A stretch of 64,000 bases of DNA. It comes from Oryzias latipes (taxonomy: Eukaryota; Chordata; Actinopteri; Beloniformes; Adrianichthyidae). Shown piece by piece: positions 53,800-64,000 of this stretch (the stretch's first letter is position 1; the number at the start of each line of letters is the position of its first letter). Below the pieces are notes generated by a model, which did not search any database, was not told the origin of the DNA, and worked only from the letters and a program-made list of their open reading frames with translations. Location: the NCBI RefSeq assembly GCF_002234675.1, contig NC_019880.2:16729756-16793755 (forward strand), in the 5' to 3' direction. The translations under genes were made by a program, and so were the position numbers.

Positions 53800-54320
53800 G
53801 GGAGCGCCCAGCTACCCTACGGAGGAAGCTCATTTCAGTTGCTTGTATTCAGGACCTCGTTCTTTTGGTCATGACCCAGAGCTCGTGACCATAGGTGAGT
53901 ATTGGAACAAAGACTGACCGGGGCTCTCTCTTCAACACAAAAGACCGATACAGCAACCGCATAACTACAGGCGCCGCTCCGATCCGCCTGTCAATGAATC
54001 TCACGCTCCGATCTTCCCTCACTCGTGAACAAGACCCCAAGATATTTAAACTCTTCCACCTGAGGTAGGGAAACTCCACCTACCAAGAGATGGCAAACAA
54101 CTTTTCTCCAGTCAAGAACCATGGCCTCAGATTTAGCTGTGCTGACCCTCATTTCAGCTGCTTCACACTCGGCCGCAAACAGCCCCAATGCACGCTGGAG
54201 GTCCCAGCTCGATGAAGCCGACAGGACAACATCATCTGCAAAGAGCAGAGAGGAAATCCTGTGGTCCCCAAACCAGACCCCCTCCACCTGGGTTTTTGGT
54301 ATTCAGGTCTCACGATATTC
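53800..54320 (-). mobile_element. LINE fragment (reverse transcriptase part, I/Nimb-type likely)
   Basis: On the minus strand a piece of reverse transcriptase can be read: VWFGDHRISSLLFADDVVLS (with the FADD active-site box), LQRALGLFAAECEAAEMRVS, FKYLGVLFTSEG, then after a frame change RRIGAAPVVMRLLYRS, VPILTYGHELWVMTKRTRS and a short piece similar to EMSFLRRVAG. The piece covers only the RT palm/thumb, and both ends are lost. It belongs to a LINE family very common in fish; the clade name is tentative. Confidence 0.75.
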
Positions 54321-54390
54321 AAATAAAACGGGGGAAGGCCGCTTTTGCAAAGTCTTGGCGGTAACGCCATTAAAAATCGACAAACTTTAA

Positions 54391-55994
54391 TATACCAACG
54401 TTTTTTCTCAAATAGCTTCCCAAAGTTGCTCGAAGAGTTTGGAGGTGATAGATTGAAATCCCTAGGAGTTTAAAGTCATAGAGGTGATTTTTTTAAACAT
54501 TCAAGATGCCGGACTCTTCCTGAGGTACAAGATCAACAAAACTTCAACAGTGGTTGTAGACTTGAGCTGATGGCAATTGTGTGAACTTTCATGAAGATTT
54601 TCTGAACAAAAGTTTTTTTTTCGGATATTGTCCAAAAATTTGAAAACATTTCTAGACACTAGAAAACAAGACAAACAAAAATTTATTGTAATTAAATAAG
54701 TACTTAAAAAAAGAAAAATGAAGTTAATGTCTCTTTGTTTTTTCCACAATATATCTTTACAGCTGTAATTCATGGCTGAATAACAATGGATTCTCAGCTG
54801 TAAAGATCTGCTTTGCGCAGAGTGGAAAAGTTTTGGATTTGGATTGGTCTGTTTAAATGCACCCTATTATTTATCTTCTCTCAACAGCAAAGCTTATCAT
54901 GTAAAAATCCAGGATGTACGTCAAAGGTTTCACTGTGGAACGTAGGAGGAAGGAAACATGCCAGGGTGGAGGAAGACATGCAACGCCTCTCAACTGTTTG
55001 GCACATTTACTTAATTATTTTTTATTTTAATCATTTAAACAGTCAGTGTCAATAAAAGACAAAACATTGGTGTTTATGATCTGAAATATTTTACATTCTC
55101 ATATTCTTGCACAAAGAAACCCCCAAATGTGTTTTTAACGCAGCTAAAGCCATTGTATCAGGAAAGAAAACTCATTTTAACCGCTTTTGCAGAGAAGTTC
55201 ATTTTCAAGAGAAGAAGCAAAAGAATAATTTTTTGTCCAAACACACAACCAGTGTTGAGTTTTGTTAGATTTTTTTTTTTTTAATTTTGGGCACTAAAGA
55301 TAGATTTTTTTCTCCAAGTTTTATTTTAGAAAGAACAAAAACCCCAATAATTTGACCTAAGACTGTACTGTCAGCAGCTGTATCAACTGTAACAACTGTA
55401 CTGCCAGGATTAAAAAACATTATAGTGTAAAATAGAAAACAGTTCTTAGAGCTGAAAAAGACAAAGATGAAAACCACAAATATTTATCACTCTCTCTCCA
55501 GTTACCGCGGCGGGGGAAGGAACCGTTCCATGAAAAATGTACGACTTGAGTTCCAAGAAAGAATGAAATGCAACTTCTTGTTGTCAGATCATTTTGATAA
55601 TGTCTCATACCAGCTGAATTATTTGTGTTTGTGCAATGTGCATGTTATAACAGGTCGTAAATGGAAAGGGGTCATCCTGGCAACAATCTAATCTTCATTT
55701 ATGAAGACAAAAGATTTAAAGATTTGTTTACATTTGACGGTCCTAACGTTCCATTCAGTTCCCAACAAGCCCTACTAGGCAGCAAAACATGCCCAAACCC
55801 TAGTTCCCTCACCCTTCACCCAACACTTGTGTTACCTCCTCACCAACAGACATCAGTCTAAGGATGAAATCACAAAGCTCATCCCTCTTCAGTTTTGGTG
55901 TCCCTCAGGGCAATGTACTGTGCCCCTTTCTCTAACTCTCTGACTGTTGCTCACAGGCATCAACCCAGTTAATCAAGGGCCTGTATCATGCCAT
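54391..55994. other. Intergenic DNA without recognised gene
   Basis: A/T-rich sequence with short frames only. An AATAAA at about 55050 has no gene attached that I can identify. Confidence 0.45.
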
Positions 55995-56205
55995 TCTTAA
56001 GCCTTTGAGAGTAAACTTACGACGGAGTATTAGGGCCACCAAAAAAAAAAAAAAAGCCACCAAAAAAAAAAAAGTGAAATTACGAGTTTTTATCTCGTAA
56101 ATTTAGGAGATAAAAACTCGTAAATTTATGAGAAAAAACTCGTAATTTTACAAGATTTTAAGTCGTAAATTTATGAGAAAAAAACTCGTAAATTTACGAT
56201 ATTAA
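55995..56205. repeat. Palindromic minisatellite of CTCGTAAATTTACGAG type
   Basis: After two A-runs, units of about 22 bp such as ACTCGTAAATTTATGAGAAA alternate in a way that makes each unit self-complementary. This type of repeat is common in fish. Confidence 0.7.
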
Positions 56206-57108
56206 GAGGAAGAGAGCATGCAGAGCAGCAGGTGAACGCCGCGCAGAAACAGAGCAGACCGACTAAACTTTGTTGAGCAGGTGAGCTGAATGAGGTTGAA
56301 CGTTCCAAATATCTCGAAGCTCATTTGTTTGATTTACAATTTATTAAAGTTTTATTTATTGATGGTTGGTTTGCAGGATCCCTGCAGCCCGATGAAGCCA
56401 TCGGTGTCCCTGCAGCTTTCCACTTCAATCCTTTCTTCCTCCACCAAAAACATGATCTCTACGTTTGTGTGACGCTTCCGTCTGAGGAGGAGGATCACTT
56501 TTTTTGGCATTTTCAACGTTCTAATGCTAATATAATAGACTATTTTCATTCATCTTTGTCGTTTGATGATATAACGGGACGTTTACCTTCCGCATTGGTG
56601 TTCGGATCTGATGACAGGTTCATGACGTAAGGTGACAGATGGACTTCAGGGTTTGTGAATGAAAAGGAGAATAAAAGCTGCAGCGATCCTCTGCACCCAA
56701 ACGTGTCTCTTTTTTCGATTCATTTTCCCACCCAGAAGAAAAACGACTCAATCTCTGAGACACCGGCTTTCACTCTTTTTGTGGGTGCTCTTTCTTGACA
56801 TCAACCTAGAGCCGGACTCGGCAGCTTGTCTGCGTCTCACCCATAAAACAATCAACATTAGATTTTTTGCTAAGATGCATGTTGTGCATGTAAAATTTAA
56901 GTGTTTCTGCCGATCCCCGGTAGTTGCACGGAGGAAGTGTATGAGTGAGTGTGTGTGTGTGTGTGTGTGTGTTAGCCTGGGTGGTGCTGGTAGTGCAGAA
57001 TCTTCCTGGAAGGGGCTGTTCCTCACTTTGTGACGTTACAATGTGAGAGCCCGGTCGTTCTCAAAAAAGTTGTGAGAGGGGCTGGTGCTCAGAGTGCAGG
57101 TTTGTTTA
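56206..57108. other. Unassigned region with one possible small spliced frame
   Basis: From 56325 to 56630 a plus-strand frame is open for about 100 codons (MFDLQFIKVLFIDGWFAGSL...), with an acceptor-like TTTGCAG at about 56376 inside it, and AATAAA near 56670 downstream. No family is recognised and it is flanked by repeats. A GT microsatellite lies at about 56949-56971. Confidence 0.2.
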
Positions 57109-57135
57109 CAGTGCCTAGGATAGCACAAGGGTTAA
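57109..57135. mobile_element. Solo right end of the piggyBac-like MITE
   Basis: AGTGCCTAGGATAGCACAAG followed by GGTTAA matches the right end of the two complete copies, without the left end or core. Either the rest was lost or this is the end of a longer relative. Confidence 0.7.
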
Positions 57136-58454
57136 GAGGAATGCTCAGAAATGCGTGAATGGATAAAAATCACTTAGGGGTTGGTTTTTTTGTGAGGATA
57201 TGACATTATACACTTAAAAGCTTAAAAAAGTTGATTTTGCATGACATAGGCCCTTTAAATTTGCAGACAACACTACAGTAACAAGGCAACAAGTCCACAT
57301 TTAAATGACTTCATCCTCAACAAAGAGGAGGGGGTTTGTGGTCTGTACTGGTTGGTACAGTGTGTTTGTCACATGCAAAACAGACTTGAATCATTTTAAA
57401 TCTTTCCTGTTTTCCTGTGCCTCATCCTGAGGCTGAACCAACAAGTTCAACTGAATTTTAACAATGAATACAAGAATCTTTTATCTCCATGCTCCATACC
57501 AGCTAACTCCTGATCAGGAGGCTAACCAGCTACTGTCGGGCATAGGCGGAGCACGCTTTTCACTACTCCACCAAAGAGCTGCAGAGAAACTAACGACCAG
57601 ACACACTCAAGGCACCATTTAGAAATGCCATTTAAACTATAGCCTGGAGAAATGCATGCGCAGAACATGCGCAGAAAGGACCCAGCTGGGATTTGAAACA
57701 TTAAGGCAAGAGTGAGAACCGCCACATATCTCCCTTCTTGTCTTTGTATGATGTGTGCAAAGGAGCCGATGCCTTTCTAAATAGGACTGTTAACTTGGTT
57801 GCCCTGTAAACAAAAACAACAATTGCCGCCTGCCAAGCCAGTAAGTTGGGGGGGGGGGGGGGGGGGGTGAATCAAGACGTGTCCCAAAATGGATGCCCGG
57901 GTTCCCTTTGTTTATGTTTTACTGACAAATCTGTGACACTTGGTGGAGCGGGGCAGAGAATATCCTAGATTTCCAAACAGAAGTTAGGAAACATGAAGAG
58001 AGAGTTAAAAGTAGACAAAGGGCCTCAGATCTCACCACATTTCTCCTGCAGCACAACGCTATGAAATACTGTAATCAACTGTTCTGAAAACGAACATTCC
58101 AGCTGAGGGTGGAGTAAGTTTGACGAACGGATAAACCAAACAAGAGGAAGCCTCCTCATCCGAATCTCCTCAAGACCCAAACACTGAACGTGCACAGCAA
58201 CACAACAGTCTGTGTGGCAGAGGTGGAGCTGTACAAAACCTGGGGCAAAAGTGGAAGAAGAAATGCTGCGATCTTTGCTAAACCGCAGGACTCGTGCAGA
58301 GTCAACAAATCCCTTCTCTGTGGACAGAGCAGCTGGTTTATATTCAACACTCTCCTTATGAAGCATATGGTTTACTGCATGTTTAAAACACTTATGTTTA
58401 TGCTGACATTAATGTGTGCTACTGTGTAAATGGGAAGGAAAAGCACTTTTTCAA
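57136..58454. other. Intergenic region between the LINE/MITE cluster and the gjb4-like gene
   Basis: Contains a short MITE-like piece (57140-57260), a tRNA-type SINE fragment on the minus strand at 57600-57730 (TTTCAAATCCCAGCTGGGTC), and a G-run at 57847-57867. No gene recognised. Confidence 0.45.
57600..57730 (-). repeat. tRNA-derived SINE fragment
   Basis: On the minus strand it reads GTTTCAAATCCCAGCTGGGT, then CCTTTCTGCGCATGTTCTGC and GCATGCATTTCTCCAGG. It is related to the SINE in hmgcl intron 8. Confidence 0.6.
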
Positions 58455-58468
58455 AACGCACTTTCGTG

Positions 58469-58976
58469 TTTATTAAAAAAAAACAACAACACACACACAT
58501 TTGCAGACATCAGCACTAAAAAAGTGCACATTCTGAAACATTACAAGCTGCTTTTTTACATTTTTGTTAACACAAACAAATACGATGATTTGAAACATTT
58601 GGAATAAGAAATCTGTTTTCACCAACACTCCAAAATGAACATCTGAGCGAGGAATGCTTCCAGGCTGGAATAAGAGTTTGGAGAGGGAAAATCTGAAGCA
58701 CCAAACCGCACAGCTCTGGAAACCAAGGAGTGACTCATGCTTTTGCTGGAACAGGCTTGAAGGCTTTTATGTGAGACTATTCATGGCGTTGTGGTACTTA
58801 AAAAAAAAAAAAAAAAAAGAGCAATACCCACAACGGTGTAAACATTCCAGTTCAATGACACATCTCACAGCCCAGATTTTTACATTTCTGGGATTAGGAA
58901 TAATCTCCATTTAATTTCAGTCTCTGAGATAAGATTAAGAGACGCCTCGTCCTTATAGTTCTCATGCGTCTGGGTT
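58469..58976 (-). terminator. 3' untranslated region and poly(A) signal of the gjb4-like gene
   Basis: TTTATT at 58469-58474 is AATAAA on the minus strand, about 500 bases past the stop codon. An A-run (58801-58818) lies within the trailer. Confidence 0.5.
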
Positions 58977-59741
58977 TCAGGACACGACCAAACTGTACGA
59001 GGGTGCGGGTGTTTCGGGCGTGCTTTTGCCTGTCATCTGCAGGGTTTTCATCTCCGTCCTCATCATCGGGCCAGAGTCATGTTGGTCGGACAAACACTCG
59101 TGGCAGCGTTTGCCAATCAAGTAGACGACTTCAAAGAAGGACAGGAGGATGCAGGCCAGGCTGGTGACCACCATGAAGAGGGTGAAGATTCTCTTCTCAG
59201 TGGGGCGGGCGATGAAGCAGTCCACTATGTTGGGGCAGGGTTTCTCCTGACACTTGATGAGTCGGGGGAAGTCATAGCCTTCGTAGATGTGGTAGAGGAG
59301 GTAAACGAAGGTGGTGTCCACGCCTATTTTGAAGAACAGAGTGAGGAGGTAGGTCCACCAAAGCCCCCCTCGCTTCTTCCCGGTGTTCTGGTAGAGCCGG
59401 AGGGAAGTGTTCTTGAATTTGAGTTGGTGTTTTTTTTCCCGATCTTCTCTGTAGGCCACATGCATCACCACCAGGAGTGAGGGGCACGTGACGAAGATGA
59501 GCTGCAAGGCCCACAGCCGGATGTGGGAGACGGGGAAGAAGTGGTCAAAGCAGACATTGTGGCACCCCGGCTGGGCCGTGTTGCAGTTGAAGTCCTTCTG
59601 TTCGTCCCCCCACACCTTCTCTGCAGCCACAACAAACACTAACACCCTGAAGAGGAAGACAACGGAGAGCCAGACTCTGCCGAAGGCTGTGGAGTGCTTG
59701 TTCACTCCGCTGAGGAGGCCCTGGAGGAATGCCCAGTTCAT
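58977..59741 (-). CDS. gjb4: Connexin, gjb4/gjb5-like gap junction protein
   Basis: 254 residues in one coding exon. The start [15 protein letters not shown] is identical to that of mammalian GJB4 (Cx30.3). Four membrane segments lie about residues 20-40, 75-95, 128-150 and 187-210, with loop motifs [12 protein letters not shown] and [12 protein letters not shown]. After the fourth segment, GKRCHECL resembles mammalian GJB4/GJB5, and the tail is short. It is a plasma-membrane hemichannel subunit. It lies 10 kb from the gjb3-like gene in the same orientation, like the human GJB5-GJB4-GJB3 cluster, so it is a tandem paralogue. GJB4 against GJB5 is not settled. The leader has an intron: acceptor at 59824 and donor TCT|GTGAGT at 60189, giving a noncoding first exon from about 60190 upward. 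Confidence 0.93.
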   Translation of the reverse strand: MNWAFLQGLLSGVNKHSTAFGRVWLSVVFLFRVLVFVVAAEKVWGDEQKDFNCNTAQPGCHNVCFDHFFPVSHIRLWALQLIFVTCPSLLVVMHVAYREDREKKHQLKFKNTSLRLYQNTGKKRGGLWWTYLLTLFFKIGVDTTFVYLLYHIYEGYDFPRLIKCQEKPCPNIVDCFIARPTEKRIFTLFMVVTSLACILLSFFEVVYLIGKRCHECLSDQHDSGPMMRTEMKTLQMTGKSTPETPAPSYSLVVS

Positions 59742-60189
59742 GACGAGGCTCGTTCACAGCCTGTCTTCTCTTCCAGCTGATAGAAGACACTCTCCTCGCT
59801 TTTTTTATAAAACTTCAAATCACCTGAAACAAACAAACAAAAAAACAATAATCTGACTATTACAAAAATATATTAAGAAAGAGGGAAAAGTTTTTTCTTC
59901 ATTCTTTTATGTCAAAACAACAAACTTTGTTTAACTTTCATGTAAAATCTTGGTTAAAAAATACTTTATGTGGATGTTTACTCTGTAAATGTCTGCTCTG
60001 TAAGTATTTACTAATTAGTGTTTTCATCTCAGATACAATAACACAACTCGGACTAAAAGCAGTCATTCACTTTCCCAACACAGAGCTCTCCTAAAAACCC
60101 CGCGCCAACAGAAAAGTTCTCAATAAATCTAACAAAGAGAACATCTGAAGCAGAAACATGTGTGTATAAAAATCCATTTGAATACTCAC

Positions 60190-60330
60190 AGATGATCCGC
60201 GCGCAGCGGTGTAGATCTGGAGCGGAGCAGGCAGCAGTCTATACCTGAAAACACACTCAATGACTGAGAGAAGGAGTTCAACAGGGCGGGAGTGGAAGGG
60301 TGGAGCGCGTGCACCTCTAAACACGCGACC
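60190..60330 (-). promoter_or_regulatory. Noncoding first exon and promoter area of the gjb4-like gene
   Basis: The minus-strand 5' splice site CATCT|GTGAGT at 60189/60190 ends a GC-rich leader exon (about 60190-60260). No clear TATA box was found. Confidence 0.5.
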
Positions 60331-60649
60331 TGTTCAGGTGTGGCAGGCGCTACTCCACCTCAAACTTGTTCTGCTTCACTCTGCAGTCGTGCACACTCCT
60401 CAGGACGGCCAGTTGTTGCGAGTGGGATCCTCAGTCTGTGGCGTGAACTGCAGCTCCGGGTTCAAGAGCCCCCTCTAGCGGATTTCCGTCCTTTTTCTAA
60501 GCGGGTTGTTCACCAAAACAAAGATTGTGTGTAAGTAAAGATGCTCCACTCTGTTGTGTATGCTAATGCTTCCCACGTGAGAAGTGAACGTTCTCGTTTC
60601 AGTTGACCATATAAGTTAAAAACAAAAATTCAAAAGGGTATATATTTTG

Positions 60650-60965
60650 CAGTTCTACAGAGCCCAGGATGTGACCAGAAAAAGTTTTTCCTCAACTTAA
60701 TAAGTTGTGGCCACAATTTAGAATTTTTTTGGGCACAAGTTAGCATTTTGTGCATACAAATTAGTGTTTGTGCGCACAGATTAGCGAGTTGTGACCAAAA
60801 AGTAGCAGTAGGAGTTAAAGACACTAAAATACTAATTTGTGCAAACAAAATACTAATTTGTGACCATTAAATACTAGTTTGTAGGCACAAAATACTTATT
60901 TGTGGCCGCAAATTGATAATTAGAGAGAATTTTTTTGTATGTGTTGTTCAGGGCTCCGTACATAT
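60650..60965. repeat. Fold-back minisatellite element, array 3 (most compact copy)
   Basis: Ends ACAGAGCCCAGGATGTGAC (left) and, inverted, TACGGAGCCCTGAAC (right) enclose units ATTAGCATTTTGTGC in the left half and AAAATACTAATTTGTG in the right half. The centre is TAGCAGTAGGAGTTAAAGAC near 60805. About 310 bp, so it shows the plan of the family most plainly. Confidence 0.8.
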
Positions 60966-61224
60966 TCCTGAAGAAGAAGCATGTATGAACTCACAGTATC
61001 CAAAGTTTAAATCTGTGATTTCATGCTTTGTTTTCACTCTTTAAGCCCCTGTTTATCCTAATGCTGCCATCCTTTCTGTTTGACTTCTTTGACAAGTTAT
61101 TTCATAGTTTGCGCAGCAGATTTTCAAATTCGAGGCTTTATAAGAAAAAACATATAAAAAGTAACCAGCTTCATAAATAAAAAGTGGAAATATTATGTGG
61201 CTAAAAATGAAACACACACATACA
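60966..61224. other. Short intergenic spacer
   Basis: Ordinary A/T-rich DNA leading into the TA repeat. Confidence 0.6.
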
Positions 61225-61330
<106 letters not shown>

Positions 61331-61339
61331 AGTTATAAG

Positions 61340-63560
61340 AAAGAGTCTCAGGTTTGAAGAACTGGACAGCACCGGGCCCTGACATGATACATGCCTACTG
61401 GCTAAAGAAGCTTACCGCACTCCACGAGCGCCTGGCAGCACAAATGAACCAGGTGCTAAGAGATGGGACTCACCCCGAATGGCTAACGGAAGGGCAAACG
61501 ATCCTGATCCAGAAGGATCCCTCAAAGGGTGCAGTCCCATCCAACTACCGGCCAATAACCTGTCTCTCCACAACATGGAAGCTCATGTCAGGCATCATGG
61601 CAACCAAGATAAATAGGCACATAGATCAATACATGAGCAACACACAGAAGGGCATTGGTAGAAACTCCAGAAGAGCCAAACAGCAACTCATGGTTGACAG
61701 AACAGTCACTCAAGACTGTAAGTCACGACACACCAACCTGTGCACAGCCTGGATTGATTACAAGAAAGCCTATGACTCAATGCCACAGACGTGGATTACT
61801 GAATGCTTTGAGCAGTACAACAGAAACAGGACTCTAAGAGCCTTCATAGGAAACTCAATGAAGCTGTGGAAAACCACCCTTGAAGCCAATGGGAAGCCAC
61901 TTGCACAAGTGTCCATCAAATGTTGGATATACCAAGGTGATGCTCTGTCCCCACTGCTGTTCTGCATAGATCTGAACCCCCTCAGCCAAATAATCAACAA
62001 GACTGGCTATGGATACCGACTCAGAAATGGGGCCAACATCAGTCACCTCCTCTACATGGATGACATCAAGCTATAGAGCGAGCGTGACATTGACTCCCTG
62101 ATCCACACCACCAGGATCTACAGTACTGACATTGGGATGTCATTCGGGCTCGAGAAATGCAGCCGGATGGTGACAAAGAGAGGCAAGGTAGTCCACACAG
62201 GAGGGGTCTCACTCCCACAAGGAACAATAGCAGACATTGAGGACAGTTACAAGTACCTTGGAATTCCGCAGGCAAATGTCAACCTGGAGCAGGCAACAAG
62301 GAAAGCTGCAACAGCTAAATACCTCCAACGAGTAAGGCAAGTCCCGAGAAGCCAGCTCAACGGCAAAAATAAGACCCGGGCAATAAACAGCTTCGCACTG
62401 CCAGTTATCAGATACCCTGCAGGAATAATAGGATGGCCAAAGGAAGAGATACAGACCACGGATGTTAAAACACGAAAGCTCCTCACCATGCATGGAGGGT
62501 TCCATCCCAAATCCAGCACCCTGAGACTGTATGCTAGTGGCAAGGAAGAAGGCCGAGGACTAGTGAGCGTAGAAGCCACTATCCAGGATGAAACATCCAA
62601 GATCCATGAGTACATCAAGCTCAAGGCCCCAACTGACAGTGTGCTCAGTGAATGTCTCAGGCAATGGAGAGCAGAGGATACAGTGCTGGAGGACAGATCC
62701 TCATGGGAGGACAAACCCCTGCATGGGATGTACCACCGGACCATAACTGAAGTGGCGGATATCAAGAAGTCCTACCAATGGCTAGAAAAGGCTGGCCTAC
62801 AGGACAGCACTGAAGCGCTCATCCTGGCAGCTCAGGAACAAGCCCTGAGCACCAGAGCGATAGAGGCTCAGATCTACCACACCAGACAGGAGCCAAGGTG
62901 TAGGCTGTGCAAAGAGACGCCTGAAACAATCCAGCACATAACTGCAGGGTGTAAGATGCTGGCAGGGAAAGCATACATGGAGCGCCACAATCAAGTGGCT
63001 GGAATAATATACAGGAACATGTGTGCTGAATATGAACTGGAAACCCCACGGTCAAGATGGGAAACACCTCTGAAGGTGGTAGAGAATGAGAGGGCAAAGA
63101 TCCTGTGGGACTTCCAGATCCAGACTGATAGGATGGTAATGGCAAACCAATCAGACATTGTAGTGGTGGATAAAGAACAGAGGAAAGCCGTTGTGGTGGA
63201 TGTGGCAGTGCCAAGCGATGGGAACATCAGGAAGAAGGAACATGAGAAACTGGAGAAATACCAGGGACTCAGAGAGGTACTGGAGAAAGCATGGGAAGTG
63301 AAGGTGACAGTGGTGCCTGTGGTAATTGGAGCACTCAGGGCAGTAACCCCCAAGCTGGAGGAGTGGCTACAACAGATACCTGGAAAGACCTCAGACCTCT
63401 CAGTCCAGAAAAGCGCAGTGCTAGGAACAGCTAAGATACTGCAGGACCCTCAAGCTCCCAGGCCTCTGGTAGAGGACCCAAGCTTGGAGGAAAAACCACC
63501 CGGGGAGGGTGAGAGGGGTGTTCATTTTAATAGAAAAGAAATAAGCAGACCTGGTTAATT
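61340..63560 (+). mobile_element. R4/Rex6-type non-LTR retrotransposon, 5' truncated, one in-frame stop
   Basis: One reading frame runs from 61354 to 63558 with a single stop (TAG at 62074-62076) right after the RT box YMDDIKL. RT landmarks: NWTAPGPDMIHAYWLKKL, PSNYRPITCLSTTWKL, AWIDYKKAYDSMP, IYQGDALSPLLFCIDLNPL. After the RT there is a thumb region (YKYLGIPQAN), then a CCHC knuckle (CRLCKETPETIQHITAGC, about residue 255 after the stop) and a restriction-like endonuclease core (SDIVVVDKE...VVVDVAVPSD). That layout, with the endonuclease C-terminal to the RT, is typical of R2/R4-type LINEs, and the teleost member of R4 is Rex6. The usual Pro-Asp of the nuclease is Ser-Asp here. The 5' end is lost inside the RT and abuts the TA run; the 3' end is not clearly defined. 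Confidence 0.85.
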
Positions 63561-64000
63561 GCATACACTTGTGTTTAATTAAAAAGAAATACTAACACAC
63601 AAACCTCACAAGCTGCATCTGGTCTTATTAGCACCATTAGTATATAATGGATACATTAAACTGTCACTATAGGAATTTGAGCCTTGATCATGGAAGGAAA
63701 GCTATACTGTATAAGTGTACAGCAAAATAATTGCTATTTTATGTATTCATCAAGTTCACAATGTTTAATGAATATTCCAAGATCAGAAAAAACATGCTTT
63801 TTTAAAGTACTTTCCCCCACCCCAAGTATTTTTACTTGTCATTATTTGAAAATGTAAAAATAGTATTTTCACCTCTGTATATAGTAGGGAAATAGTGTGT
63901 TTGGTGATTTTGTCTCCCATTGGTGACAGTCTTTACTGTAATAAATCATCACAGGTTGGAGAGCCTGTGTTTAATCTTTTTGAATGCTAGCACATTTGTA
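63561..64000. other. Terminal stretch without recognised gene
   Basis: A/T-rich DNA; an AATAAA occurs near 63940. It may include the 3' tail of the LINE at its left end. Confidence 0.5.

Noticed and set aside
62209-63353. Minus-strand frames over the LINE
   Set aside because: Antisense shadows of the LINE reading frame.

Overview
The window is nuclear DNA of a ray-finned fish, most likely an acanthomorph (medaka-like) teleost. The genes are vertebrate genes split by GT-AG introns, and the repeats are of the kinds common in fish (Tc1, hAT, Harbinger and piggyBac-like DNA elements, an R4-type LINE, tRNA-derived SINEs, long TA runs). The species itself is an inference and is not proven here.

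Layout. 1-6.7 kb: the 3' end of a plus-strand gene that I read as ralgapa2 (last coding exon 4113-4270). 7.9-10.7 kb: the intronless neuroendocrine transcription factor gene insm1 on the minus strand, tail-to-tail with ralgapa2 as in human 20p11. 10.7-26.9 kb: a 16 kb gene-free stretch upstream of insm1, with several homeobox-site-rich blocks that look like conserved enhancers, one piggyBac-like MITE, one hAT end and a decayed Tc1 copy. 26.9-32.5 kb: gale (UDP-glucose 4-epimerase), plus strand, ten coding exons that join into a 350-residue protein. 33.2-40.55 kb: zbtb8a (BTB and zinc-finger repressor-type protein), plus strand, with a GC-rich first exon, a 4.7 kb repeat-filled intron and a GC-AG intron. 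42.0-46.8 kb: hmgcl (HMG-CoA lyase), plus strand, nine coding exons giving 337 residues. 47.2-60.3 kb: two beta-type connexin genes on the minus strand, gjb3-like and gjb4/gjb5-like, each with its coding region in one exon. 61.2-63.6 kb: a 5'-truncated R4/Rex6-type LINE next to a long TA repeat.

gale, zbtb8a, hmgcl and the GJB3/4/5 cluster all map to human 1p36-p34, while insm1 and ralgapa2 map to human 20p11. The 11-26.9 kb interval is therefore a junction between two ancestral blocks. The genes do not form a pathway: gale is cytosolic sugar metabolism, hmgcl is mitochondrial/peroxisomal ketogenesis and leucine breakdown, and the connexins build gap junctions.

Nothing in the window looks like a new defence or metabolic system. 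The most unusual material is in the repeats: three arrays of a roughly 20-bp unit that flips orientation in the middle (fold-back elements with shared ends), a Harbinger element nested in another Harbinger element, and a piggyBac-like MITE sitting at the terminal TTAA of another repeat. No retrovirus-like or other capsid-bearing element was recognised.
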